A DNA stretch of 26,757 nt from CAZCFB01 sp964511535 (GCA_964511535.1 CAZEFW010000135.1:1-26757), one strand, 5' to 3'; shown: positions 13,705 to 22,486, numbered from the stretch's first letter. Notes: generated by a model not told the origin, from the sequence alone. A program made the numbers and translations.

Positions 13705-14712
13705 CTAAAAGTTGAGGCGGAGCTGGGCGCCCTGGACGGCGCCGAGGAGGGGGGCGAGCCGCAGGCGAGGCGCGGTGGCCTGCTTCCGGTCCGCGCCGTC
13801 CTCGCCCTCGTCGCCCCAGATGAGCGGCTCCAGGAAGTAGAGCGCCACGGTCACCGCGGCCAGGCCGCCGCCCACCCCGTACATGATGTTGGCGGTGTCG
13901 CTGTTGGACTGGATGTCGTCCACCAGCTGCTGGCGGCGGGCATCGTCCCGCACGCCGCTGGCCAGGAGATCCTGGAACTCACCGTACTGCTGGTGCGCGG
14001 TGACGCTGAAGCCCACCCCCGTACCCAGCGCGCCGACAGTCAGGCCGAGGCCGACCCAGGTCAGCACGCCCGGCATGTGCAGCGGGTCGTAGGGCGCGGA
14101 CGCCTCCTCGCGGGGTGGCGGCTCAGGGGGCTGCTTGGCGCTGCCGCCTTGCCCGAGGTGCTTGAGAAATCGGACAAAGACTTCGGTTTTTACCCGATGA
14201 TATACAACAACTTTTTTCGTTCGGCTGTAAGTCGGAAAGTGCACCTCCACCACGTGCTTGCCCACGGGCACCATGCTGAGGTAGGGCACCTCCCCCACCG
14301 GCTTGCCGTCCACGACGACGCGGGCGTCCCGGCGGCTGGCCAGCACCGAGAGGATCCCCTCGAGCCGCCCCCGGGCCTGCTCCAGCAGGGCCACGACCTC
14401 GGGCTTCACCTGGCGGGGATCCAGCTCGACCGTGGGCTCCTTCTTGAGCGCCTCCTCGAACGCGGCCGACGCCTTCTTCTCATCGCCCATCACGGCATGG
14501 ATGATGCCGAGCTTCAGGTGGACCTTACCGAGCAGCTTCGCGTCGCGCGTACTCCTGGCTGCCTTGCTCAGCAGCGCGGCGGCCTCCTCGAAGTCAGCCT
14601 CGTTGAAGCGCTGCTCGGCCTTGTCATACAGCGCCGCGGCGGTGGGCTCGGCGGCCAGGGCAGGAGCGGCGCACAGCAGGAGCGCCAGAGTGAATGTAAT
14701 CAGAGACCGCAT
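13705..14712 (-). CDS. Secreted TPR-PEGA protein with two membrane segments
   Basis: The 335-residue product has a Sec signal peptide (about 1-21, ending ALAAE), TPR-like helices (about 25-110, for example YDKAEQRFNEADFEEAAALL), and a PEGA-type beta domain (about 120-185) containing the telltale VVVDGKPVGEVPYLSMVPVG, a surface or cell-wall-associated domain. A Pro/Glu linker follows, then two hydrophobic segments (about 213-235 and 272-292) and a short C-terminal region. It lies 19 bp downstream of a canonical Ser/Thr kinase gene that also ends in a PEGA domain, so the two probably work at the same site in the envelope. A stretch encoding part of the PEGA domain (14161-14240) is much richer in A+T and uses codons such as AAA, GTA and TAT that are rare in neighbouring genes. 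Confidence 0.85.
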   Translation of the reverse strand: MRSLITFTLALLLCAAPALAAEPTAAALYDKAEQRFNEADFEEAAALLSKAARSTRDAKLLGKVHLKLGIIHAVMGDEKKASAAFEEALKKEPTVELDPRQVKPEVVALLEQARGRLEGILSVLASRRDARVVVDGKPVGEVPYLSMVPVGKHVVEVHFPTYSRTKKVVVYHRVKTEVFVRFLKHLGQGGSAKQPPEPPPREEASAPYDPLHMPGVLTWVGLGLTVGALGTGVGFSVTAHQQYGEFQDLLASGVRDDARRQQLVDDIQSNSDTANIMYGVGGGLAAVTVALYFLEPLIWGDEGEDGADRKQATAPRLRLAPLLGAVQGAQLRLNF

Positions 14713-14731
14713 GGGCTGAGGCCCATGATAC

Positions 14732-16537
14732 CTAAAGTTTCTGCAGCTTGAACACCAGCTTGTTCTTGCCCGGGTTGAGGGTGGCGCGCCGGGTCACGGC
14801 GCGGAAGCCGGCGCTGCGGGCCTCCACCGTGTGGCTGCCGGAGCGGAGGTCCTTGAGGAACATGGGCGACTGTCCCACCTTCTTGCCATCGAGGATGATG
14901 TCCGACGTGACCATGCCCGCGGGCCCGAGGGTGATGACGCGCAGGGTGGCCGGCTTGCCAGCCGGCCGGGGGCGAGGCCTGGGTGCCGCGGGCCGCGGAG
15001 GGCGAGCCGCCGGCGCGGGCGCGGGCTTGCTCGCGTGCGGGCTGGCCGCGGGCGCCGCCTTGCGTGGCTTTCGCCGGGGCGGCCGGGGCCTGGGCGAGGT
15101 CCGGGGAGCTGGCCTGGCTTTCGGAGCCACCGGGGTGGCCACGGGCAGGTTCTTGGCTTCGGGCTGATTGCCGGCCGCGGCCCCGGGATCCCCGCCGGCT
15201 GGGCTCAGCCCGGCGTCGGTCTTGACCAGGGTGAGCACCTTGCCTGACGAGGCGGCCATTTCCACGCCATCGGTCCGCCCGGCGAACAGGGACGATGTGG
15301 CCAGGGTGAAGGTCACAGCCGCGCCGATGCTCAGGGCGAGCAGCACCAGCAGCACCACCTGAACCGCGGAGAAGCGACGGCGCCGGCGCTTGCCCATCTG
15401 CCCCACGCCGGTGGACAGGGTGGAGCCCTCCGACGGGGCCAGGGCCACGGTGGCCGCCTCCAGATCCACGGCGGGCGCGCCGCCCTCCTTGACCGTGGCC
15501 CGGTGATCCAGGACCACCTCCGAGGCGGTCTCTGCCGTGACCGGCCCGTCGAGGTCGGTGTCTTCCGAGAGGTCAGCGGAGGACAGCTCCCGGGTCTCCC
15601 CGGAGGTCTCGTCCAGATCGATCTCCAGCTCCTCCGAGTAGATCAGGGTCGACTGCTCCTCCACAGAGACGCCCGAGATCTTGAGCTCCCCCACGTCGGC
15701 GCCCACGGCCAGCGCGAAGGCCTCCCAGAACTCCACCATGTTCTGGTAGCGGCGGGCCGGCGTCTTGTCCATGGCGCACCGGATCACCTTGTCCACCGCC
15801 GGGGGGATCCCGGGCCTCAGGGCGCCCAGGGGAGGCGGCTCGTCGTGCACGATCTTGTGCAGCAGGCCGGGCCGCGTCTCGGCCGAGAACGGGGGCACGC
15901 CGGCCAGCACCAGGTACAGGATCGATCCCATGGAGAAGATGTCGCTGGTGGGCTCGATCTCGGGGCTGCGCGCCAGGGCCTGCTCGGGAGACATGTAGCT
16001 CGGCGAGCCCATCACCGCCTCGGGGCGGGTGATCTTGCTGACCACCCCGAGCACCTTGGAGATGCCGAAGTCCACCACCTTCACGTAGTCGTCCACCTCC
16101 TCGTGGTTGCAGATGAAGATGTTCCCGGGCTTCAGGTCCCGGTGCACGATCCCCTGCTCGTGAGCGCAGTAGAGCGCCGAGCAGACCTGCTTGAAGATGG
16201 CCGCCACCCGACCGACGGGCAGACGCTTCTCCCGCCGCAGCCGCCGGGCGAGGTCCTCGCCCTCCAGCAGCTCCATGATGATGTACGGCGTGTTGTCCTC
16301 GGTATGGTTGAAGTCGAGCACCTGGACGATGTGCGGGTTGCCCAGCATGCCGGTGACCATGGCCTCCTGGCGGAAGCGGGCCACCGCCTCGGGGTTGGAG
16401 GAGAGCTCCCGGGTGAGCACCTTGGCGGCGAAGCGGCGGTTGATGCGCAGCTGCATCACCTCGTACACCACGCCCATGCCGCCGCCGCCGATGCGACGCT
16501 CGACCCTATAGGTGCCGCCCAGCACCTTGCCTATCAC
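14732..16537 (-). CDS. Hanks-type Ser/Thr protein kinase with PEGA domain
   Basis: A membrane-bound kinase of 601 residues. The cytoplasmic catalytic domain (about residues 8-280) is complete: glycine loop IGGGGMG (16-22), ATP lysine K39, helix C E58, HRDLKPGN (132-139), DFG (156-158) and SPE in SYMSPEQ near 184. An acidic juxtamembrane region (about 295-375) precedes one membrane segment (about 391-413). The outer part is a long Pro/Ala/Lys/Arg linker and a C-terminal PEGA domain (about 531-601, ILDGKKVGQSPMFLKDLRSG) that may sense the envelope. The start is GTG 16537, with GAGGAG 7 bases upstream, rather than the ATG at 16624. It leads a group with the TPR-PEGA and DUF2723-like genes (gaps of 19 and 6 bp) and is divergent from the phosphatase-superfamily gene across 140 bp. 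Confidence 0.93.
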   Translation of the reverse strand: MIGKVLGGTYRVERRIGGGGMGVVYEVMQLRINRRFAAKVLTRELSSNPEAVARFRQEAMVTGMLGNPHIVQVLDFNHTEDNTPYIIMELLEGEDLARRLRREKRLPVGRVAAIFKQVCSALYCAHEQGIVHRDLKPGNIFICNHEEVDDYVKVVDFGISKVLGVVSKITRPEAVMGSPSYMSPEQALARSPEIEPTSDIFSMGSILYLVLAGVPPFSAETRPGLLHKIVHDEPPPLGALRPGIPPAVDKVIRCAMDKTPARRYQNMVEFWEAFALAVGADVGELKISGVSVEEQSTLIYSEELEIDLDETSGETRELSSADLSEDTDLDGPVTAETASEVVLDHRATVKEGGAPAVDLEAATVALAPSEGSTLSTGVGQMGKRRRRRFSAVQVVLLVLLALSIGAAVTFTLATSSLFAGRTDGVEMAASSGKVLTLVKTDAGLSPAGGDPGAAAGNQPEAKNLPVATPVAPKARPAPRTSPRPRPPRRKPRKAAPAASPHASKPAPAPAARPPRPAAPRPRPRPAGKPATLRVITLGPAGMVTSDIILDGKKVGQSPMFLKDLRSGSHTVEARSAGFRAVTRRATLNPGKNKLVFKLQKL

Positions 16538-16677
16538 TGGCGCTCTCCTCGGGGTCCTGACATGGGCCTCCAGCTTACCGGAGAGGCTCGGGGTGTCGCA
16601 AATGCAGGAGGTGAGCCGGCGCACAGATCAGACACCCACTGGTCCGGAACCACCATTGGGTGTTACACCATCCCACG

Positions 16678-19113
16678 ATGACCACGCGCCCATTTTCGAT
16701 CCTGCTCGCCTTCGCGGGCATGTTCATGGCCATCTTCCTCTGGCAGCCCGAGCCGAAGCAGCCGGCTGGCGGCGCCGGGGAGCCGCCGGCCCGCGCGGCG
16801 ACGGCCGGCGACAAGCGCGGGCGCCTGGTGGTGGTGGTCATCGACGCCTGGTCCGAGCGGGCGCGCCGGGACCGGTCGCTGCACCCGAAGCTGCACGAGC
16901 TGGGCGACCGCCCCGACGCGCGCTGGGTGGAGGTCACCTCCTGCGCCGGCAACTTCACCCTGCCCTGCCTGCAGACCCTGTTCGAGGGGCGCGAGAGCCC
17001 GTTCTCCTCGGGGCTGCACAACTACACGGGCCGCGAAGGTTCGGGCGACAGCCTGGCCGGCATCGCGGCGGCCGCGGGGTTGAGGGTGGGCACCATCTCG
17101 GACCAGAGCCTCACCTCGCTGTACGGCGGCAAGGCGGTGCGCAGCGTGGACTGCAGCTCCTGGCCGCCGGATCCGCTGGAGCGGGATCTGCGGTCGGTGG
17201 ACGAGGCGGTCTCGGCGCTGGAGAAGGACAGGGTCGACGTGCTGCTGTACCACATCCCGGGCACAGACAAGCTGTCCCACGCGGTGGAGTACGGCACCCC
17301 CCGCTACCGCAAGCACTACGCGGAGCTGGACACCAAGCTGACGAAGCTGTACGCGGCCCTCGACTTCAGCCGGGACGCCCTGTTCTTCACCGGCGACCAC
17401 GGCCACGGACACCACGGCCACCACACCCGCGACACGCCCGGGCTGTTCGTGGGCGCGCCCTTCGCCGAGCTGATGGGCGCCCTGCGCGCCGCCCCCACGG
17501 CGCTGGGCCAGGAGGACCTGCTCTTCTTCCTGCACTATGTGCAGCAGCTGCCGCTGCCGCCGCAGTACGAGGGCAAGTACTTCTCCGGGCTGGGCGACGC
17601 CCCGCCGGCCGCGGTGACGGAGTACCTCGCGCTGCAGCGAGCCAGCCTCGCCAGCCGCGGACATACCGGCGCCACCCTCGACGATCAGGTGGCCGCGTTC
17701 CGCCGCAGCCAGCTCGACCGGCCGCTCAACGAGTTCAAGACCACCCTGCCCGGCCTGCTCTGCCTCCTGGCCATGCTGGTCTGGCTGGCGGTGCTCGCGG
17801 ACGCTGGCTGGCGCCGCCGCATGGTGGTGATGCTCACCGCAGGAGCCGCCGCGGTGGGCATCATCCTGGCCAGCTCTCCCACGGTGGGCCTCTGGCTCTC
17901 GATCTTGCCCGGCGCCGCGCTCATCGCCCCCCTCGCCTTTCGCCGACACCGCGCCCGCGCCGGCATGCTGCTGCTCCTGCTGGCCCTGGCCGCGGTGCTG
18001 GCCTACGTGGCCATCGACTGGAAGGCCTTCTTCCACGTCAAGGCGGGCGGCTCGTTGACCCACCCGCTGTTCTACATCTCGGTGTTCCTGGTGGGCTTCC
18101 CGCTGGCGCGCATCGGGTACGGCCGGTGGGCCATGGCCGCCTTCGGCTCCGCGGCGTTCTGCTACTTCGCCCTGCCCAACGGGCCGTACTACTACCAGTC
18201 CGGCTCCAACATGCTGCAGAGCTTCATCCGCGCCGCCGCGCTGCTCGGCCTCGTGGCGTGGCTGCTGAGCGGCCCGGGGCGCTGGGCGCGCTTCAAGGCG
18301 GCCCTGTCCCTGCCCGGCCGCGCGCCCACCATGATCCTGGTGGTGCTTGTCACCCCGTGGCTGTTCGCCCAGGAGGCGGGGGGATGGATGTGGCTCTCAT
18401 ACCCCGAGGCGATGATGCGGGTGTACCTCGGCGTGGCCCCGGCCCTGGCGCTGTACTACGGCGCCGGCGCGCTGCTGCTCTGGGCCTTGCCCGGGCGCGG
18501 CCGCCGGATCAAGTTCGCCGTCATGTGGGTCGCGGCCCACGCCTACCTGGTGGGCGTGGCGGAGATCGGCACCTTCAACTTCGTCTCCTCCATGATCCCG
18601 GTTGTGGTGATGCTCGGCTGGTTCCTCTGGCGCCGGCAGCGCGCCGGCGACGACGATCCCCTGGGCGAGGCGGGCGCCCTGGTGGTGCTGGTGGGCATCA
18701 GCACCAGCCTGTGGTGGCTGCTGCGGGGCTACACCGTGGCCAACGCCGACTGGGGCTTCGCCTACACCTACCTCGGGTGGGTGCGCCACGACGCGGTCTT
18801 CTTCGGCCTGGCGCTGGTGCTGTGCATCCCGAAGTACGGCCTCGGCATGATGACCGGGCTGATCTACATCTGCCTGCACAGCACGCCGCGGCAAGTGGAG
18901 CGCCTCTTCGACCGGCTGCTGCTGTTGCTCATGTTCAAGATGTCGTTCTACTACACCCAGCTGCTGTTCGGCTCCATCCGCCCCGGCGAGAAGCTGCATG
19001 AGCTGGCCGTGGGCGGCATCATCTACTTCTCCCTCTTCTTCCCCATGCTCGGCACCGTCTACCTGGTGTTCTGGATCTCGAACCGGATCAAGCAGCGGCG
19101 GGGCACCGCTTGA
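16678..19113 (+). CDS. Multi-span alkaline phosphatase-superfamily transferase, GPI-EtNP-transferase-like
   Basis: The 811-residue product has one N-terminal membrane segment (about 5-22), an extracytoplasmic alkaline-phosphatase-fold domain (about 50-345) and then roughly eleven membrane segments to the C terminus. All seven active-site positions of the two-metal superfamily can be placed: D56 (VVIDAW), nucleophile T94 (GNFTLPCLQT), D197 and H201 (GTDKLSH), D240 and H241 (TGDHGHG) and H249 (HHTRDTPG). Catalytic domain plus many C-terminal spans is the plan of the eukaryotic PIG-N/PIG-O/PIG-G ethanolamine-phosphate transferases. A role moving a phospho-head group from lipid onto a glycan or glycolipid is therefore likely; substrate is inferred only. 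ATG 16678 is preferred over GTG 16660, but no strong ribosome binding site is seen. The stop overlaps the next start by 4 bp. Confidence 0.8.
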   Translation: MTTRPFSILLAFAGMFMAIFLWQPEPKQPAGGAGEPPARAATAGDKRGRLVVVVIDAWSERARRDRSLHPKLHELGDRPDARWVEVTSCAGNFTLPCLQTLFEGRESPFSSGLHNYTGREGSGDSLAGIAAAAGLRVGTISDQSLTSLYGGKAVRSVDCSSWPPDPLERDLRSVDEAVSALEKDRVDVLLYHIPGTDKLSHAVEYGTPRYRKHYAELDTKLTKLYAALDFSRDALFFTGDHGHGHHGHHTRDTPGLFVGAPFAELMGALRAAPTALGQEDLLFFLHYVQQLPLPPQYEGKYFSGLGDAPPAAVTEYLALQRASLASRGHTGATLDDQVAAFRRSQLDRPLNEFKTTLPGLLCLLAMLVWLAVLADAGWRRRMVVMLTAGAAAVGIILASSPTVGLWLSILPGAALIAPLAFRRHRARAGMLLLLLALAAVLAYVAIDWKAFFHVKAGGSLTHPLFYISVFLVGFPLARIGYGRWAMAAFGSAAFCYFALPNGPYYYQSGSNMLQSFIRAAALLGLVAWLLSGPGRWARFKAALSLPGRAPTMILVVLVTPWLFAQEAGGWMWLSYPEAMMRVYLGVAPALALYYGAGALLLWALPGRGRRIKFAVMWVAAHAYLVGVAEIGTFNFVSSMIPVVVMLGWFLWRRQRAGDDDPLGEAGALVVLVGISTSLWWLLRGYTVANADWGFAYTYLGWVRHDAVFFGLALVLCIPKYGLGMMTGLIYICLHSTPRQVERLFDRLLLLLMFKMSFYYTQLLFGSIRPGEKLHELAVGGIIYFSLFFPMLGTVYLVFWISNRIKQRRGTA

Positions 19114-20258
19114 GGGCGTGCCTCGACCTGACCGGGCTGGCCACGCCGGACCGGTTCCGCGGCATCGGCCGCTACGCAGACGGGCTGGCGCGGGGCATGG
19201 CCAGCGAGGCGGCCGGGGACCTCGACCTGTACGCGCTGGTCACCGACGGCCGCGCCCCCAGGGCGGTGCCTCTGGCGCAGGGCCTCGCCTGGGCCGACGA
19301 CCCGCCGCCGCTGTTCTCCAACTTCACCGCCTACTACCTGTGGAAGCGGGCCCGGGTGGCCGGCGCGCTTGATCGCGCCCGGGTGGACCTGTACCACGCG
19401 CCCACCCCGCGGGGCACGCCCCGGCTCGGCGTGGGGCACCTGGTGCTCACCTGCCACGACCTGATCCCGTATATGCTCGGGCCGCCCTACCTGCCCCGGC
19501 TGTGGCCCCGCGCCGCCCAGCGCGCCGTGGAGTGGCTGCGGTACCACGCGGCGGATCATGTCATCGCCATCTCGGCCCACACCCGCGACGACCTGCATGC
19601 TGTCACCGGGCTGAGCCAGGACCGGGTCACGGTGGTGCGCCACGGCATCTGCCGGGCGCTGTTCAGCCACGAGGCCGACCCGCACGACGAGGCGCTGGCG
19701 CGGGAGATCGCCGGGCCGCAGCCCTACTTCCTCTACGTGGGCGCCTTCGACCCTCGGCGGCAGGTGCAGCTGTTGCTGGCTGCCTTCGCCCGGGCCGCGC
19801 CCACCATCCCCGAGCGCCTGGTGCTGTGCGGCGCCCCCTACCCCGATCAGCGGGCCGAGCTGTCGCGCCAGCTCCGGCGCCTGGGCATCACCCACAGGGT
19901 CACCCTGGTGGAGCGCGTGCCCGAGGCCACCCTCACCGCCCTGTACCGGCGCGCCACGGCCCACGTCATGCTCTCCCGGTACGAGGGCTTCGGCATGACC
20001 CTGCTGGAGGCCATGGCGTGCGGGTGCCCGGTGCTGGCCCTGGACGCCAGCTCCGCCGCCGAGCTGTGCGGTGACGCCGCGCAGCTGCTGCCGCCCACCA
20101 GCGACCCCGCGCGGGCGGGCGGGGCGCTGGCGCGGCTCTCCTCGGATGAGTCGGCGCGGCGGGACCTCCGGGCCCGGGGGCTGGCCAGGGTGCAGCGCTT
20201 CACCTGGGAGCGTTGCGCGGCCAGGACCCTCGACGTCTACCGGCGGGTGCTCAGCTGA
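19110..20258 (+). CDS. GT4 family glycosyltransferase (first paralogue)
   Basis: The 382-residue cytoplasmic enzyme has the two-domain GT-B layout of the GT4 family. The N-terminal part carries RFRGIGRYADGL (15-26) and VLTCHDLIP (112-120). The C-terminal nucleotide-sugar-binding part carries PYFLYVGAFDPRR (205-217) and the EX7E signature EGFGMTLLE (E292 and E300). It would add a sugar from an activated donor to a lipid-linked acceptor on the inner face of the membrane. The TTG start overlaps the TGA of the phosphatase-superfamily gene (4 bp), so the two are translationally coupled and probably act on one product. It is clearly paralogous to the GT4 gene at 22487, of identical length. Its 3' end overlaps the convergent flippase gene by 8 bp. 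Confidence 0.92.
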   Translation: MRACLDLTGLATPDRFRGIGRYADGLARGMASEAAGDLDLYALVTDGRAPRAVPLAQGLAWADDPPPLFSNFTAYYLWKRARVAGALDRARVDLYHAPTPRGTPRLGVGHLVLTCHDLIPYMLGPPYLPRLWPRAAQRAVEWLRYHAADHVIAISAHTRDDLHAVTGLSQDRVTVVRHGICRALFSHEADPHDEALAREIAGPQPYFLYVGAFDPRRQVQLLLAAFARAAPTIPERLVLCGAPYPDQRAELSRQLRRLGITHRVTLVERVPEATLTALYRRATAHVMLSRYEGFGMTLLEAMACGCPVLALDASSAAELCGDAAQLLPPTSDPARAGGALARLSSDESARRDLRARGLARVQRFTWERCAARTLDVYRRVLS

Positions 20259-21582
20259 CGGCCGAGCGCTTCTTGATCAGGTAGAACACGGCCAGGAAGT
20301 GGAACAGGCAGTTGACGCTCTCGGTGCCGAGGGTGGAGAACCCGGCGCCGGTGGTGCCGTAACGGGGCACGAGCCAGACGCTGAGGCCGAGGAACACCAC
20401 CAGGTTGATGGTGGCGAACACGGTGACGTAGTGGAACTTGCCGAACGCCTTGACGATGGTCACGGTGATGGCGTTTTGAAAGATCACCGCCGCGGCCCAG
20501 GCCAGGGCCACCAGGGCGCCCGCGGCCGGGCCGTGCTCCGGCTTGATCCAGAGCAGCAGGTCCTTGCCGAAGAACGTCAACACAAGGGCGAACAGGCAGG
20601 AGGGCGCCAGCGACCGTAGCGAGTAGACGGCGAAGCGCCCCTTCAGCTCGGCGATGTTGCCGTCGGCGGCGAGCCGGGAGAGCACCGGGAAGGCGCTCAC
20701 GGCCAGGGCGCCGGCGATCATCAGCAGCGGCTCGCTCACCTTGAGCGCCGTGTAGTAGTGGCCCACCGAGTCCATGCCCTTGTAGTGCTCCAGGAACATC
20801 ACCCCCAGGCGCTGGTAGAGCACGACCACCAGCGCCTCCAGCCCGGCGGGGATCCCCTGGCGCAGGATCTGCCACAGCAGCGGCGCCGACACCGGGCCGA
20901 GCAGCCCCTCGCCCCCGTCGTTGCGCCAGATCAGGTGGTCCGCCCCGGCGGTGATGAACAGCACCACCGCCTGGTAGACCAGATAGATGAGCACGAAGTG
21001 GAACAGGGGCAGCCCGAGGGCCGCGGCGCCCCAGACGGCGCCGAGGTAGATCAGCCCGGAGACGGCGCGCACCGGGATCAGCCGGTCCATGGCGTGCTCG
21101 GCCTGGAAGCGCACCAGGGCGCTCTGGGTGAACACCACCGGCAGGAGGCTGCCGGCCAGCATCATCAACAGATCGCGGTGCACCCGAAACTGCTCCAGGA
21201 ACAGCGACAGCGCGGCGATGACGAGCATCACCACGCCCAGCATGCAGGTGTTCAGCAGCAGCAGGTGACGCAGCACCGACCGCGGGCTGTGCTTGCCGAT
21301 GGCCATCAGCCGCACGGCCACCTGGTCGAGGCCGAAGTTAGCCACCACCCTGAAGACCTCGATCCACGACATCAAGTAGCCGAAGACGTTCCACTCGGCC
21401 TTGGCCAGGTGCCGCATCATCTTGAGCATGGCCAGGGCCTGACTCACCGAGGCCAGGATGTTGCCGATGAGGATGGCGACGGTGTTCCAGAGCACCCGCT
21501 CCCTGGGGCGCGCGGGCTGCTGCCCGCCGTCCTGGGGCTGCTCCTCCGCCGGCTTCGGTGCGTCTGTGGGGTCCCTTTCCAA
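20251..21582 (-). CDS. Polysaccharide flippase of the MOP superfamily (Wzx-like)
   Basis: The 443-residue product has about twelve hydrophobic segments, after a Pro/Gln/Glu-rich N-terminal tail, with the sequence texture of oligosaccharide flippases: NTVAILIGNILASVSQALAM in the first span, FGLDQVAVRLMA in an early loop, and EPLLMIAGALAVSAFPVLSR at mid-protein. Such proteins move undecaprenyl-linked glycan units across the inner membrane. The only start after an in-frame stop is TTG 21582, with a weak GAGAG just upstream. It lies 32 bp after the FkbM methyltransferase gene, in the same direction, so the two probably share a transcript. Together with the two GT4 enzymes on the opposite strand this suggests assembly and export of a surface glycan. 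No polymerase (Wzy) is visible in the window. Confidence 0.88.
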   Translation of the reverse strand: MERDPTDAPKPAEEQPQDGGQQPARPRERVLWNTVAILIGNILASVSQALAMLKMMRHLAKAEWNVFGYLMSWIEVFRVVANFGLDQVAVRLMAIGKHSPRSVLRHLLLLNTCMLGVVMLVIAALSLFLEQFRVHRDLLMMLAGSLLPVVFTQSALVRFQAEHAMDRLIPVRAVSGLIYLGAVWGAAALGLPLFHFVLIYLVYQAVVLFITAGADHLIWRNDGGEGLLGPVSAPLLWQILRQGIPAGLEALVVVLYQRLGVMFLEHYKGMDSVGHYYTALKVSEPLLMIAGALAVSAFPVLSRLAADGNIAELKGRFAVYSLRSLAPSCLFALVLTFFGKDLLLWIKPEHGPAAGALVALAWAAAVIFQNAITVTIVKAFGKFHYVTVFATINLVVFLGLSVWLVPRYGTTGAGFSTLGTESVNCLFHFLAVFYLIKKRSAVS

Positions 21583-21614
21583 GCTCTCGTTCTATGGCGC
21601 CGGGGCGGCAGCGC

Positions 21615-22307
21615 TCAGCGGTTCAGGGCGGAGCGCAGCCTGTGCCTCCAGCGCACCTTGAACAGCTTCCAGTCGGTCCGGGCGAGCTTGATCCGGTCGC
21701 GCAGCCCCACCCGGATGGCGCCGCCGCGGACGTACACCGTGTCGCTCTCGGTGCGGTACCAGACCTTGTAGCCGTTGTCCGCTGCCCAGGCGTTGATCTC
21801 GCGCAGGTGCGGGTTGACGTAGGCGAACCCGTGGGTCTCGATGGCCAGCACCGCGGGGCGGCTGACCATCTTCTCGATGACGAACCACTCGCACCCCTCG
21901 ACGTCCACGCCGAGCAGATCGATGGTGCCGTCGTCGATCTGATCAAAGGTCACCGCGTCCACGGTGAAGGTGTCCTGCTCGTCCAGGTCGTAGCCGTCGT
22001 TGACGATGGCGGGCGAGGACGACAGCTCGGTGACGTAGGTCGAGGCGCTGCGCTGAGCCAGGGTCACCTGGCCGGGGGTGTGGAACACGGCCACGCGGTG
22101 CAGGGTCAGGTTGGGGCGGTCGCCGAACTGCTCCTCGATGGCCCGGGCGCAACCAGGATCCGGCTCCACCAGGGTGCAGCGAACGCCGGCCGTGATGTAG
22201 CCGAGAACGTTGGATTGCTCCGGCAGGTACACGCCCACCTCGGCCGCGTGCTCGGGCGTGAAGCCCGCCTCACGGACAACCTCGTACAGCTTGCGTTCCT
22301 CCAGCAT
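21615..22307 (-). CDS. FkbM family methyltransferase
   Basis: The 230-residue cytoplasmic product is an S-adenosylmethionine-dependent O-methyltransferase of the FkbM type. The SAM-binding motif is AEVGVYLPEQS (22-32, unusual in lacking the common GxNxG wording), the acidic strand end is VEPD (47-50), and the family hallmark appears as GVDVEGCEWFVIEKM (133-147). Members commonly methylate hydroxyls of polyketides or of sugars in surface polysaccharides, and the neighbouring flippase and glycosyltransferases favour a glycan substrate. The start ATG 22307 has GAGGG about 5 bases upstream. It is the first gene of a two-gene minus-strand unit and is divergent from the second GT4 gene across 179 bp. 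Confidence 0.9.
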   Translation of the reverse strand: MLEERKLYEVVREAGFTPEHAAEVGVYLPEQSNVLGYITAGVRCTLVEPDPGCARAIEEQFGDRPNLTLHRVAVFHTPGQVTLAQRSASTYVTELSSSPAIVNDGYDLDEQDTFTVDAVTFDQIDDGTIDLLGVDVEGCEWFVIEKMVSRPAVLAIETHGFAYVNPHLREINAWAADNGYKVWYRTESDTVYVRGGAIRVGLRDRIKLARTDWKLFKVRWRHRLRSALNR

Positions 22308-22409
22308 CTGCCCTCGCGATCCCCCGGAAGTGCGGGGTTTTCATCCTTGCCCCCCGGGAGCGCCCAGAGAGTAACGAACCTCTCATCCCAAGGCAATCTC
22401 ACCCCTTGC

Positions 22410-22439
22410 TTAACAACCACGGCCCGCTTCGCATAGGAT
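22410..22439 (+). promoter_or_regulatory. Candidate promoter of the second GT4 gene
   Basis: TTAACA (22410-22415) and TAGGAT (22434-22439) are separated by 18 bp within the 179-bp divergent gap, which is locally richer in A+T than the genes. Transcription would begin near 22447, about 40 nt before the ATG at 22487. No equally good element for the methyltransferase gene was found on the other strand. Confidence 0.4.
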
Positions 22440-22486
22440 ACAAATCACATTTCGGGGCCTTTGGCTGTCCCACGCGAGAGAGGGTG

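Noticed and set aside
14200..14220. Possible programmed frameshift at the A6 run in the TPR-PEGA gene
   Set aside because: The in-frame codons are ACG AAA AAA GTT, which is not a standard slippery heptamer, and the zero frame continues through a normal PEGA domain.
12277..14751. 824-codon plus-strand open frame
   Set aside because: Antisense to the DUF2723-like and TPR-PEGA genes. Its product is a Gln/Gly/Arg/Ala-rich low-complexity string with no membrane or domain pattern, as expected for a shadow frame in G+C-rich DNA.
16512..19001. 829-codon plus-strand open frame in another phase
   Set aside because: It overlaps the phosphatase-superfamily gene out of frame and gives an Arg/Pro/Gly-rich product without motifs, whereas the accepted frame has all seven active-site residues and clean membrane segments.
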